In this document: piece after piece, positions 20,250 to 31,335 of the stretch | Layout: each line of letters opens with the position of its first letter | How positions within the stretch are numbered: position 1 is the first letter of the stretch | From: Orientallactaga sibirica | Taxonomy: Eukaryota > Chordata > Mammalia > Rodentia > Dipodidae | Direction: 5' to 3' | DNA: 64,000 nucleotides | Assembly (NCBI GenBank): GCA_036365145.1 | Contig: JAEOAD010000015.1 | Location: forward strand, 13,447,501-13,511,500 | Program-made: the position numbers and the translations under genes | Notes under the pieces: model-generated | What the model was told of the DNA's origin: nothing | What the model saw: only the letters and a program-made list of their open reading frames with translations | Database searches by the model: none

Positions 20250-20345
20250 TCTGTGCATCAAGCTTTATACTAGTACTGGGTAATTAAATCCAGGCTGTCA
20301 GGCTTTGCAAGCAAATGTCTTTAACCACTGAGCCATTTCCCCAAC
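20250..20345 (-). mobile_element. DIP-type SINE, right part of the split copy
   Basis: CTGTGCATCAAGC, CCAGGCTGTCAGGCTTTGCA and CTTTAACCACTGAGCCATTT complete the SINE whose other half is at 19,268-19,343. Confidence 0.7.
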
Positions 20346-20489
20346 TCAATTAACATATTTTAAGTTAATTAAAATTTTTTCATACAGTGTGACCATTGGC
20401 TACTGCCATTCTATGTCAAATTTAAAGTTGCTCTTACCCATTATATTTTCTGAAAGAAAAGAAAAAGTTACAACCAATGTGCTTTCATT

Positions 20490-20757
20490 GTTATTAACGT
20501 ATGTGTATGCAGAGGGGCAAACGTATGCCATGTCACACGTGTGGAGATCAGAGGTGTTGGTCCTCTCCAACCTTGTTTTATATAAGCTGTCTTATAGTTT
20601 TTGCCACTGTGAGGCCAATTTAGCTGACTCCTGCTCCCATTGCCCTAGGGATTACAGATATGCATGTGCTACATTTACATAGGTGCTAGGGATCTGAACT
20701 CTAGCCAGTAGGCTTTGTAGCAAGCACCTTTAACCACTGAGCCATGTCCCCAGGTCC
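20490..20757 (-). mobile_element. B3-type SINE
   Basis: The reverse strand gives the tRNA-like head GACATGGCTCAGTGGTTAAA, GAGTTCAGATCCC and the diverged B3 body. Confidence 0.65.
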
Positions 20758-20887
20758 CTATCATTGCTTTTGAAATTATGGTCACAATTTCAAGAAGAAA
20801 ATTAGCTTACGTATCAGCCATTGCAGATGGGTAATATATTTTTCCCTTCATAAAGAGAGTTTTTATCGAAGACAATTCAGCTCTGGC

Positions 20888-20889
<2 letters not shown>

Positions 20890-20926
<37 letters not shown>
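20890..20926. repeat. (CA)n microsatellite
   Basis: An uninterrupted CA tract. Several overlapping frames run through it and have no coding value. Confidence 0.97.
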
Positions 20927-20928
<2 letters not shown>

Positions 20929-21384
20929 CACACGGTATTGAATCAAGTGTATCATAAAACAAATACAAAATAGTAAATGAAAAATTGGGGAGAAGGCATA
21001 AAACCAATAAAAACACATAGGCATTTTGCCGTCAGAGAGGAGCTGGTTGATAAAATCATTGCACAGTCTACCTGGCAAACGATAAAAGGAAATGGACAGT
21101 ATACGGACTCTGAGTAAATGCTGGTAATAAATCAACGCAGCCTGCAATGGTTGAGATGTAAAATTGTGCAGTTTAAGGCCCCACTGCCTACTGCAATAAC
21201 CTAACAAAACACATTTCACTCCAAGACGTTCTAGCACAGACAGGCTGTCTTCACAGAGCCATAATAAGCACCCTGCCCCATTCTATCATGCCAAGGGCTT
21301 TGTTTTAATATGAACAATAGATTCTTTGAGGAATCCACCAAGCAAAGCTGAGATAAGACTCCTCACGGTTCCTTTTGTTTGTTT

Positions 21385-21535
21385 GGTTGGTTTTTCCAAG
21401 TAGGGTCTCACTCTCGCCCAGATTGATTTGGAACTCATTCTGTAGTTCCGGGCTGGCCTCAAATTCAGTGATCTTCCTATCTCTGCCTCCCGAATGCTGG
21501 GATTAAAGATGTGCGACATCATACCTGATTTCCCT
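21385..21535 (-). mobile_element. B1 SINE
   Basis: TAGGGTCTCACTCTCGCCCA, GGGCTGGCCTCAAATTCAGT and CTGGGATTAAAGATGTGCGA are a B1 in reverse. Confidence 0.85.
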
Positions 21536-21564
21536 GCAGTTCTTATAAAATGTAAGTCAAAGGA

Positions 21565-21620
21565 TGAGGATGGGGTTCAGTGGTGGAGTGCTGGCCTAGC
21601 ATACAAAAGGCCCTGGTGAA

Positions 21621-21651
<31 letters not shown>

Positions 21652-21690
21652 ATAAAATAAGTAAATAATAAATAAATAAAAATTATAAGC
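21565..21690 (+). mobile_element. ID-like SINE with CT/AAAT tail
   Basis: GGGGTTCAGTGGTGGAGTGC followed by CTGGCCTAGCATACAAAAGG is an ID (BC1-type) head. The CT tract and AAATAATAAATAAATAAA tail resemble DIP, so this may be a hybrid. Confidence 0.55.
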
Positions 21691-21732
21691 TAAGAATGAG
21701 TAAAGAAAATACTGTTATTCTCCTGCCGTTGG

Positions 21733-22030
21733 TGTGGGATGGCCAGGATCCTGTGCACTTGCAGCAGTGAGAGTAGGCTTGGGCTCCCAGTTCCCTGACT
21801 CCCATTCCCCTGCACTAGTGCATGTGCACATGCAGTATGAGCAGGCCTGAGTTCTGTGTTCCCAGCTCCCGGTTCCCCGACGCTGGTAGGTGCTGTCACA
21901 CCACGTAGGTGAGAATGTGCTGCATGAGTAGTCCTGGCCTCCTGGTTTCCAGGCCCCTGGTTCTGCTGCCACTGGTGCGGGGCCGCGCATGTGGCACAAG
22001 TAGGCCTGGACTCGCGGTTCCACACCTCCC
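21733..22030. repeat. GC-rich degenerate tandem repeat, about 75-bp unit
   Basis: About four diverged units share a TGTGCA..GCAG-like start, a GAGTAGGCTTGG/GAGCAGGCCTGAG/GAGTAGTCCTGG/AAGTAGGCCTGG core and a CTC..GGTTCC end. The block directly precedes L1-like sequence. It is much richer in G+C and CpG than its surroundings. It may be a piece of an L1 5' region or an independent minisatellite. Confidence 0.5.
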
Positions 22031-22039
22031 ACTTTCCCA

Positions 22040-23330
22040 GATCATATTATATGGGGTCTGGAACAAAACAGGGAGAGAGTCAAATGACAACAAATGCTTG
22101 CAAGGCTATAGAGAAAGAGGAACTCTTACTCATTGCTAGTGGGAGTACAAACTGGTACAACCACTGTGGAAATTAGTTTGAGACTCCTGAAAAAGATGAG
22201 AGTAGACCTACCATTTGACCCAGCTATACCCCTCCTGGACATATACCCTAAGGAGTCTACTCTTTAGTACAGAGATATTTGCTCAACCATGTTTGTTACA
22301 GCTCTATTCCCAAAAGCTAGGAACTAGAATCAGCCCAGATGCCCATCAAGTGATGAATGAATAACAAAGATATGGCACATATACACAATGGAATACTACA
22401 CAGTGGTAAGAAACAGTAAGATAATGAAATTTGCAGGAAAAATAGATGGAGTTGAAAAAAAAAATCACCCTAAGCAAGGTCACACAAACACAGAAAAACA
22501 AACATCTCATGGGGCTGGAGAGATGGCTTAGCTGTTAAGGCGCCTGCCTGCCAAGCCTAAGAACGCCGTTCTATTCTCCAGGTCCCACGTTTAGCCAGAC
22601 ACAGTGACACAAGTGCACAATGCCACACTTGCCCACAAGGGTGCGCACACATCTGGAATTCATTCACAGCAGCTGAGAGGCTGCTGGCATGCCCATTCCC
22701 CCTCCCTCTCTCTCTCTCTTTCTCTTAAAAAAAAATGTTCTCTCTTATATGAGGTTCCTAACTGGGATTAAGTGGAGATGAGTGCAAATGGTAGTTAACA
22801 CCAGGAATATGGGCACAAAAATAGAGTGACACTAGGAAAGAAAAGAAATGATGTGGGAAGAGAGGAGGGGTTTCCCAACAGGTTGGAGAACAATAGGAAT
22901 GTTGGTGGTGGGAGGGTACTGGAAGGGTAGAGGGTGAGGAGGATGGGCAGAGAATTACACAAAAATTAAAACAGCATTAAGAATCAGTTCCTTGGAAACC
23001 ATCACTCTGGCTAGCATTCTACAAGATATAGCCATCAATAAAGATGGAGGGGGGACAGTCTGGACAGAAGGTGGAAAAAGCTGAACTTTACAACCACAGA
23101 CTATGGCTGGTAAATACAAGGCCCAGAATTGGGATACCTCCACCCCCAATACTGAGCTGTTGGCTAAAGAGACCCATGAGGTCCACAAAACAATGCAGGC
23201 CATTGCCAAAACACCTGCCATAGCTAAAAGGTAAGACCCTACTACTGAAGACACCACAGGCTGTGATCATACAACATTGGTACTGCCAAAAGGGAAACTA
23301 GCTCCCTCCTGGCTTGCCCTCTGTAGCAAA
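22040..23330 (+). mobile_element. L1 ORF2 3' end and 3' UTR, decayed
   Basis: CAAACTGGTACAACCACTGT, CCATTTGACCCAGCTATACC, CCTGGACATATACCCTAAGG and AATGGAATACTACACAGTGG are L1 ORF2 C-terminal words in order. The 3' UTR part at 23,145-23,265 resembles the L1 3' UTRs at 51.4 kb and 55.5 kb (GTTGGCTAAAGAGACCCATG, GGTAAGACCCTACTACTGAA). A DIP SINE interrupts it. The frame is broken by stops and indels. Confidence 0.75.
22511..22736 (+). mobile_element. DIP-type SINE inside L1
   Basis: GGGGCTGGAGAGATGGCTTA head, box B region and a CT tract followed by an A-run. L1 sequence continues on both sides. Confidence 0.88.
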
Positions 23331-23335
23331 GAGGT

Positions 23336-23605
23336 TCAGGTCACTGAGATGAACTTCCAGACCAACACAGTTATAGAGGAAGGGAGTTATTGAAGCTTAC
23401 AGATCTAGGGGAACTTCCATAATAGCAGAAGTTGTCACTGCTTTCACAGGTCCAACCAGAGAGAGAGAAACCATAAGCCAAATCGCACAGCACACTTCAG
23501 GAACTTCAGGCACTTTGCCTATCTTTAGATTGGAATTTCAAATCCACCACCACACCTTAGGGTCCCAGTGACACCTCCTCCAACCAGGTGACTGCAGATC
23601 TAAAT
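23336..23605 (-). mobile_element. MT-like MaLR LTR, reverse
   Basis: GATGAACTTCCAGACCAACA and TTACAGATCTAGGGGAACTT are the reverse complement of words in the LTR at 24,087-24,477. The two are therefore the same subfamily in opposite orientation. Confidence 0.65.
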
Positions 23606-24086
23606 TACAAACTGTAATAAAATTCTGCTCAAACCTGAAATCTGGGGCCACAAATTACATACTGCAGGGGCCAAGCAGGTGCCTGAAGTGATAGGAGGAA
23701 GGACACCTGGCCACTGTGACAAGCTGGAGAGCACAGGCCCAGGAAAAAGAACACTCCGGAGCACTGCTGTTCCTTACCCATGGGCCATCTCACCCAATCT
23801 GTGAACATCCACAAATCTTGTTTTCAAGGGAGCTTTCACAATGCCTTTCATGTATGAATATTGTAAGACAAACCAAAGAATTACAGGGTCTGGAAACAAG
23901 CTTTCACACTATCACCCCCATGTGCCTCCTCACCCTGCCGTGTCTCCTTGCTCCTCTTCCTTGCTGATTTCATCTATCTAAAACCGTCTAAGGACAAAGC
24001 CCAGATGTGCAACCCCTGCCCTGAGCTTCCTCCCATTCTGGAATCCTACAGCTGCCTGATATTCATATGAATATCTGATTGGGACT

Positions 24087-24477
24087 TGTGGTAGTTTGAA
24101 TATATGTCCCCCAATATATTCAGTATTTTATTAGTTATAGTTTGCACCTGCAATCACCTTGCTAGAGGCAATGTCACTGGGGGCTGGTTCTTAAGGTGTT
24201 AATGGTGGGTTTGAGATTCCATTGTAAAGATATGCAAATGTGCCTAGCAGGAGTTCCTGAAGTGTGCTGTGTGACCTTTTGGCTGTAGTTTTGCTCTGTG
24301 TGGTGTGGTGGCTGGTTGGCTTTTGCTCTCTCTGCCTGGCCTTGTGAGAGCAGGCCGCGACTTCTGCCATTATGGAACGTCCCCTGGATCTGTAAGCTTC
24401 AATAAATAATATCCCTTCCTCCATAACTGTGCCTGGTCTGGAAGTTCATCTCAGCGAACCTGAAGCTGTCTGCAACA
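24087..24477 (+). mobile_element. Solo MT-like MaLR LTR with 5-bp TSD
   Basis: The LTR starts TGTGGTAGTTTGAATATATG and ends CTGTCTGCAACA, with AATAAA near 24,402. GGACT lies directly before it (24,082-24,086) and directly after it (24,478-24,482). A 5-bp TSD with TG..CA ends fits an ERVL-MaLR solo LTR. No internal sequence adjoins it. Confidence 0.85.
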
Positions 24478-24737
24478 GGACTTCAAAATAAAGGCAATCA
24501 AATATCTCCTTATCCTCTACTTTCAGCACACCTGAATCTCAAACTAGATTCCCAGAGATTGTCCCAGACCCCGTCTGCCTGGAACCCCAGAATGGCAAAG
24601 CCATATCCCCCAAATCTCTTCTCTTCCTTTCTCTGTTCATCCTATCTCTTCTGTCCTTCAGATACTCAGTATCTTTCCACTGGATGACACAGTACATTCC
24701 TACTGTCTCTCTTGACTTAGACCCCTCTGCAGGATGT

Positions 24738-24970
24738 GGGCTGGAGAGATGGCTTAGTGGTTAAGGCATTTGCCTACATAGCCAAAGGGCTAAGTTTGAT
24801 TCCCCAGGACCCAAGTAAGCCAGATGCACAACGTGGTGCATGCATCTGAAGTTCATTTGCAGTAGCTGGAAGCCCTGGTGTGCCCATTCTCATCCTCTCT
24901 TTCTATTTCTCTCGCTCTCTTTTTCCTCTATATCTCAAATAAATAAAAATTAAACACAAAAAATAATTAA
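24738..24970 (+). mobile_element. DIP-type SINE
   Basis: GGGCTGGAGAGATGGCTTAG head, GCACAACGTGGTGCATGCAT body, CT-rich segment and AAATAAATAAAAATTAAA tail. Confidence 0.9.
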
Positions 24971-25039
24971 AAGGCAGGTTATATTGTTACATCTTACACC
25001 CACTAGCGTCCTTGGCCTTCAGGATAAATTTTTGCTAAG

Positions 25040-25190
25040 CTGTGTTGAGAAAATTATGTAAGCCTCCGTTTCCCCACTTATAAAGCAATGACACTAAACA
25101 TCATATACCACACAGAATAGCTATGACAAGGAAGAATAAGATGCTACACATAAAGCCCTGTGTGCTTGGAACACAGTGAAGATTAGTGTG
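25040..25190 (+). mobile_element. MIR fragment
   Basis: GCCTCCGTTTCCCCACTTAT, then AGCAATGACACTAAACATCA and AAAGCCCTGTGTGCTTGGAA follow MIR order. Confidence 0.5.
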
Positions 25191-25299
25191 AGCTACTGTT
25201 GTCATCATTCGTTCTTACTCATTTTCTTCATCTGACTATCAATTCAAACTCTAGGGCTATTGAAAAATCAAATAAAATTCTCCAACAGCACCCCAATTT

Positions 25300-25680
25300 C
25301 CCATGGTTCCAGGTCTCTGCACTTGCTTTGTCTGCTCAGAATGCAACAGGACTCACCTCTACCGTCTCCAGAACCAACCCCCAAAATCCTGGGTACTCTC
25401 CTCGCCAAACCTTCTTGAGACTATTCCCTCTGATTGGCACCTTCTTTTACTTACTTTTCCAGATAATTCAAGTTCTGACTTAAAGAAATCAACTCAAATG
25501 TCACTTCTATCAAGACACTTTCCATGCACTTCCCTCCCCCCACCACTCACCCCCATACACATCTAATGCTTTATAAGCTCCTCTCCTTTCTGCTTGCAGA
25601 ACCCCATTTCTCAGCAAGAGCCCCAACACACAGTGGTTTCAGTGCCTGATTCACAACAGGCAAAAGAGAGATGTCTGATG
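25300..25680 (+). mobile_element. L2 LINE 3' fragment
   Basis: GTCTCTGCACTTGCTTTGTC, CAACTCAAATGTCACTTCTA and TCAAGACACTTTCCATGCAC match L2 3'-end order. Apparent open frames of 87-94 codons overlap it and are not genes. Confidence 0.6.
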
Positions 25681-25809
25681 AAAAGATATTCCACTTAACA
25701 AAACAAGGACTGTCCTAGTGAAAGTGCAGTGCAGCAGAAACCACACCAGACTGCCTTTCCTGGGGCCCCAGGGCACTAAGAAGAGAAGCCCTAACTAAGC
25801 TTTGTCTAC

Positions 25810-26210
25810 TGTCTGTGGCTAACAGAGCACATGAGACTAGGTAGCTTGCAAAGGATACAGGTTTATTTTGCTCACAGGTCTTGAGGCTGGGAAGTCCAAG
25901 AGCATGGTGTGGTATATGAAGAGGGCCTTCTTGCTTCATGAAAACATAGCAGGGGTATCACATGGTGAGAGCATGTGCAGTGGCTAAGAGCTTTCTCCTA
26001 TCTTATAAATCCACTAATGTCATCATGGGGTGTTCATGCACAATAACCTCATTTAATCATAATAACTTCCCAAAGGCCCCACCTGCAAATATCATCAACT
26101 TATGAATTTTAGTCATATCTCTCACCCTCTTTATATCATCACAATGACAACCAAATTTCAAGACATGAACTTTGGGAAGGCACAAGTACACCATCACATA
26201 AGCCCTTGTT
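25810..26210 (-). mobile_element. MLT1/MST-like MaLR LTR, reverse
   Basis: TACAGGTTTATTTTGCTCAC, TCATGAAAACATAGCAGGGG, CCCAAAGGCCCCACCTGCAA and CAAATTTCAAGACATGAACT are reverse-strand landmarks of an old MaLR LTR. Confidence 0.55.
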
Positions 26211-26697
26211 TCTCTGCACCCAATCTGAGCCTTGACATGTTATGGCATTTCCAAAGGGTTTCAGAAAAATGTTTATTACCACTAAAAAAAAAAAAAACAA
26301 AGAGTGCTTTTGCCAAACCATAAATCTTAAGAATATTTACAGTCAAACTCTCAGAGGGCCAAGTGTCTTTTACTGTAGCAAGTCACCACGGTGACTATTT
26401 CATGCACTGAAAAACAAATTTTACTTAACATCTTAAAAGATATAATAAAATAAATACCATGGCTTATATAGTGTCCGCTCCATTATGTGGAAGGTAAAGG
26501 AAAATATGTGTTTATGCTTCCAAACATCCACTCCCAAGTCCTGGAAGCCATCCTGGAAAGATTTAAAGTGCTGTGTTCAGAACTATCTGCTATGACTATC
26601 TCTACATTTCATGAATATAAAAAATTACAAAATAATGAGATCTGCAGGCAATGCAAGTCAAAAATGTTTTCAAATTAACTTACTAAAATTAATTCTC

Positions 26698-26985
26698 CGG
26701 CTGGGGAGATGGCTCTGTGGATAAAACCCTCACTGCTCAAGCATAAGTATCCAAGTTCAATTCTCAGACTCCAAGTAAAAAGCTAGAAAGTGTAAAAGGG
26801 AGATGGGAGGCAGAGACACAGGATTTCTTGGAAGCTCTCAGAAAGCACAACAAAAAGAAGAGCAGAGCAAGATTCAGGGAAAGAAACGCTGCCTCAAATG
26901 AGGTAGAATAGCAGGAACAGCCCCAAAAGTTGTCCACTAACCTCCACATGCATGTGCATAACACACATGCAATAAATAAGTTAAT
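26698..26985 (+). mobile_element. B3-type SINE
   Basis: GGCTGGGGAGATGGCTCTGT head, CCAAGTTCAATTCTC box B, then the diverged B3 body ending in CCTCCACATGCATGTGCATA and an AATAAATAAGTTAATTAATT tail. Confidence 0.7.
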
Positions 26986-27004
26986 TAATTAATTATTCTT
27001 TTTT

Positions 27005-27221
27005 AAATTTTTAAATTATTTATTTGAGAGTGAGAGACAGAGGAAGAGGCAGAGAGAGAGAGAATGGGATCACCAGGGCCTCCAGCCACTGCAAATGAAC
27101 TCCAGATGCATGCGCCACCTTGTGCATCTGGCTTACGTGGGTCCTGGGGAATGGAGCCTCGAACTGGGGTCCTTAGGCTTCACAAGTAAGCACTTACCCA
27201 CTAAGCCATCTCTCCAGGCCC
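27005..27221 (-). mobile_element. DIP-type SINE, full length
   Basis: The reverse complement is complete: TTATTTATTTGAGAGTGAGA, GATGCATGCGCCACCTTGTG, GAACTGGGGTCCTTAGGCTT and AAGCCATCTCTCCAGGCCC. TTAATTATTCTT-like repeats flank it. Confidence 0.92.
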
Positions 27222-28270
27222 TAATTAATTCTTCTTAAATGTCCTCTTTATCCAACCCATTTCCCAAATACACCTACCTCTTCCTGAGTTTCCCAGTTCT
27301 TTATAAGGAGGAATGAGGCAGATGGGAGCTGGAAGGAAGAAACAGAGATCCTCTGAGGAGCACTACCCCCTCCCCAGCCAGCATTGGTGGTAGAGATCCT
27401 TGCTTCTGGAATTAGCCTAGTCATCATCCTTGGGCAGTTGCAGGCCCTCTTCCCACCACACTGCAAGAAATTCTTCACTACACGGTAAACAGACACACAC
27501 TGTGAAGAAGCAAACCCCAGGTGCCTGCCCTGCAGTAAAACATGGCAAAGATTCAATGTGTGAGTTTCTGACTCATACTCACTCACTAGGGTAGTTTCTG
27601 AAGACAGCCCCATAGAATAGTGCAAACAGTGCTGGTTAAATACATTTGGATCAAACACTATGGTATTCTTTGAGGTTGTCTTTTTGTGTCAAATCAGCTA
27701 AGCACTCAACAGCAGTGAGAATTGTCTCCTTAATGATGTTTGGGTTTGCAGAGCAAGTATGTGGTCCTGTTCTACAGAGAAAACTTATTTCCTCCCTTCT
27801 ATACCACACCATATCCAGGTCTGAAAAATGAAAACCATGTCACTGACTATTTATTATGATTAACACCTGCTTGCAAGGCCAGTCAAGCCTAGCCCCAGCT
27901 AGGTTCCCACAAGTGACTAATGAAAGGTTATAAAACCATGATGTGCTCCAGAGATCTTAATGCTATTGGTGCAGGTGGGCCATATAACGGAACTGCATCC
28001 CATGCTTTTCATTTCAAAATCCCATGTGGAATATACTAGCTAAGGGTATTGGCTATGAAACTAGATAAGAGGTCATGAGAGGGGAAGAAAAGGTGTTAAG
28101 GAAAATGGGAGAAGGGTAAAATGAGACATGTAACATGAAAGTGGAGCAGAGATTACAGGAGAGAGGTCACAAGGAGGAATGGTAAGAAAATGGGAGAAGA
28201 AACATAAACAAATTTTGTTGGCAGAAAAAAATAAAGAAATCTAATTCTTTACATTCTAATTTTAAAAAGG
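27222..28270. other. No gene or clear repeat recognised
   Basis: Mostly unique-looking DNA. A minus-strand open frame of 136 codons at 27,248-27,658 shows no domain, no splice context and no biased composition. I do not call it a gene. Confidence 0.4.
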
Positions 28271-28428
28271 TATTAAGCTGGGAGTGGTGGCACTCGACTT
28301 TAATCCCAGCACTCAGGAGGCAGAGGTAGGAGGATCACTATAAACTCAAGGCCAGCCTGGGACTACAGAGTGAGTTCCAGGTCAGCCTGGGTTAGGGTGA
28401 GACCCTACCTCAAAAAATAAATAAATAA
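28271..28428 (+). mobile_element. B1 SINE
   Basis: TGGGAGTGGTGGCACTCGAC, AATCCCAGCACTCAGGAGGC and GTGAGTTCCAGGTCAGCCTG, ending in an AAATAAATAAATAAAA tail. Confidence 0.9.
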
Positions 28429-28739
28429 AAGATACTAAGTGACAAGGCAATATGTGCAACTCTTTCTAAAATTTAAGTCTAGAGGAGCTGTGAGAAAACT
28501 CAGTGCTTGTCACCAAAAAGATGAACACCCTGACATTCACACCCTAATTAGCACAGACATCTGGAAATCTGTGTAAAGGGCAAAGTTCTTGAGCATGGTA
28601 ATGAACTTTCACAAGACTCCTATTTTATCATCTCAAGATAGCTAGCATCCCTTGTAAAATATGAGGAGATAATAGGATATTGGCACCTTTTTACATTTTG
28701 GTGAAGACATAAGGACAGACAGAAGGGTAAAGAGATGGG

Positions 28740-29030
28740 TAATAGATATGGACAGATAAATACGTAAGTAGGAAGGTAGATAGGTACATAGTAAATAAAT
28801 ACATATGTAGATAATAGAGAGATACATACATACATAATACATACACATACATACATAGATACATAGTAGATCAAAGATAGATGCTTAAATACATATATAC
28901 ATATATAGAAAATACATACATACACAGAAGATAGATAGATGATAGAAGGTAGTAAAACATAAGAAGATAGATAATGAATGGATGGATAGACAGACAGACA
29001 GACAGATAGATAGATGATAGATAGACAATG
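28740..29030. repeat. Imperfect (GATA)n/(ATAC)n/(GACA)n microsatellite
   Basis: The stretch is built from tetranucleotide blocks such as GATAGATAGAT, ATACATACATAC and GACAGACAGACAG. Frames read through it as tyrosine-rich nonsense. Confidence 0.93.
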
Positions 29031-29264
29031 TCACACGCAGAACTTACCTTTTACACTTTTATCCCAAAGCATGTAAGCTTTACCAAAACTCAACCCTGAA
29101 ACACAACTTTGAAGCTGATAATTAGCCAGGAAAAATCTAATTACCAAGGAAATGAGAGTTGACTACTGCAACTGTAAGTAGGCTAGTGGAACTCCCCTAC
29201 TACAAATCCATCAATTTATTCCACTTCCCTCTGAATAAATCAAAAGACCTTGAACATGACCTAA

Positions 29265-29470
29265 AAGACTGGGCATGATCTTGCCTCTGCTCTCCTCTCA
29301 AGGCTCCTTCCAAACATCCCTATACTGTTCCCTAATCTTCTCCCAATGCTCAAGGCTCATTCCTGCCTTGGACTGCTCACTCTGGAGTTCTTCTTCCCCA
29401 AGTCTCCCCATAACAAACTCCTGTCAATCCCTCAGAATAAATGCCTCTTCCTCAGTAGTCTCATAAATTC
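29265..29470 (+). mobile_element. L2-like LINE fragment
   Basis: GGGCATGATCTTGCCTCTGC, CATTCCTGCCTTGGACTGCT and ACAAACTCCTGTCAATCCCT follow the order of an L2 3' region. Assignment is tentative. Confidence 0.4.
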
Positions 29471-30034
29471 TCCACACTTAGAAAACTAGGATTATAAAAC
29501 CCACAAAAAAACACTGCCTGCTATGTATGATTTATTGACCTCAACAATAAGAATGCAAGAACACCCTTGCCAGAAACCTGGCATCCTCTCAATCCAAATT
29601 TACAAACCACAGCCTTTAACCACGAAGTCTCCCATGTATTTAGCCAATATACTTTTTACCTCAAATAAACTGGAGGGAATGCTTTGATATTCACCTTGGT
29701 ACATTAATCGGGGCTTAGGGAAGACAAACTCATCCTTAGGAGAAATAAAATTTAAAAAATATAAATACATCCAAACTCCTAAATGCAATCTTCTGCCATT
29801 CTTATATCTGAACATCATAATTGCCAAAGTTTAAGTCATCATGACCAAAAGACGTCTGCTTGACACAGTTAATGATATATCTGGTCTTTGGGGTCACTCT
29901 CAAGTCTATGGTCCTATTTCATTCTCATTCCCAGAACTATAAATGGATCATTGAGAGCTCTCTCCTTAAGGTCCATCAGGATAATGGTAACATGTATTAT
30001 TGACCTTTCAGTCAGCATACTCTACCGAACAGGG

Positions 30035-30240
30035 TGTGATGGCTAGCTTTATGTGTCAGCATGACTGAGTGACTAGATGCCCAGATGTTCAGTCAAACAT
30101 TATTTTTAGTGTTTTTTTTTTTTTTTATGGGAGTTCGGTGAGATTCACATTCACATTGGTAAATTCTGGGTAAGGCAAATTACCATCCATCATGTGAATT
30201 AGACTCATCAAATCAGCTTAGTTTCTGTCTCACACTGCAT
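30035..30240 (+). mobile_element. ERVL (MLT2/ORR1-like) LTR 5' part
   Basis: TGTGATGGCTAGCTTTATGT, GATGCCCAGATGTTCAGTCA and AACATTATTTTTAGTG match the start of ERVL-type LTRs. The 3' half is missing. Confidence 0.55.
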
Positions 30241-30359
30241 GCGCACAGACATGCACATGTGTGCATGCACACACACACACAAAATCTTCTCCCTGTCATA
30301 TTTGTTTCCTTTACCACAGTATACCCAGTTTCATGACATAGTGCACATCACCAGATAAG

Positions 30360-30760
30360 TAGTAAAATACTTGTGGAATGAATGGTTATAAGAAAAGAAA
30401 ATAGCCTGATATGTAAGTTAATCATTAACTTTGATGAACTTTAGTGGGTGCTCTGTTAACAGTTAAGCAGGATATTCATTCATTTGTAAAGTCACCAAGC
30501 CCACTAAAGCCAGCTGCTATAAACACTGCTGTTTAATTGTAGCATCGCTGGCTGAAAGCAAGCAAATCATAAACCTTTATCATTCAACATTTGTGAAATT
30601 AAAGACAATATTTATATAATATCTCCTCCAAGATAATCATAGTGTAAGGCTCTGCAGAAATACAAAGAAAATAAGACCCTACAACCACTTGCCAATAAAA
30701 ATATTGCAATCTAGTCTATTCACTATTTTTAGTTTACTAAAGACAGTCTACTTTAGATGG
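30360..30760. other. Unique AT-rich segment, possible conserved non-coding element
   Basis: No repeat or open frame is seen. It has several homeodomain-type TAAT/ATTA cores (GTTAATCATTAACTTTGATG, CTGTTTAATTGTAGCATC). A regulatory role is only an inference. Confidence 0.25.
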
Positions 30761-30764
30761 GGGG

Positions 30765-31045
30765 TGTACATGTGTTGCATGCATGTGGACCTGTGTGTGC
30801 ATGCCTGTGGAGGTCATAGAACAACCTCAGATGTCATTCCTCAGGCAGCTGTCAACCACTGAAACAGGGTCTCAGTTGGCTTGGAGGCTACATTGTCTGG
30901 TCAGTGAATCCCAAAGACCTGCCTGTCCCCTGCCTCCCCAGCACTGAGATTACAGGCACATGACACCACACATGGTTTTTTTTTATGTGGGTACTGGGGA
31001 TGAAACTTGAGTCCTCATGCTTGTACCACTTTTCACTGTGCAGCA
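30765..31045 (-). mobile_element. B3-type SINE
   Basis: In reverse it has TGTGGAGGTCATAGAACAAC, CTCCCCAGCACTGAGATTAC and GGGTACTGGGGATGAAACTT in the B3 order. The tRNA-like end is damaged. Confidence 0.7.
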
Positions 31046-31189
31046 GCAGATCCACAAAAAAGTAAAACACTGGAAAAAAAAAAACACTATATTTTCCTTC
31101 TTTCTTCTACTTATTCCCCTTCAAATACCCCCACTCAGCACCAAGCTGGCCACATGCAAAAATGAAAGAATGGCTTGCCTATCATGCAC

Positions 31190-31335
31190 AAAACCCTGGG
31201 TGGAGTAAGCCACACCTATAACCCCAGTAGTTAGGAGGTAGAAGCAGAAGGATCAAAAGTTCAGGGTCATTCTCAGTTACATAGTAAGTTCAAGGCTAAC
31301 CTGGGATTTGAGACCCTCAAAACAAAAAATCAGCT
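31190..31335 (+). mobile_element. B1-like SINE, old
   Basis: AAGCCACACCTATAACCCCA, TTAGGAGGTAGAAGCAGAAG and GTAAGTTCAAGGCTAACCTG show a diverged B1. Confidence 0.6.

Noticed and set aside
27248..27658. 136-codon minus-strand frame
   Set aside because: No recognisable motif, no splice or promoter context, and length possible by chance.
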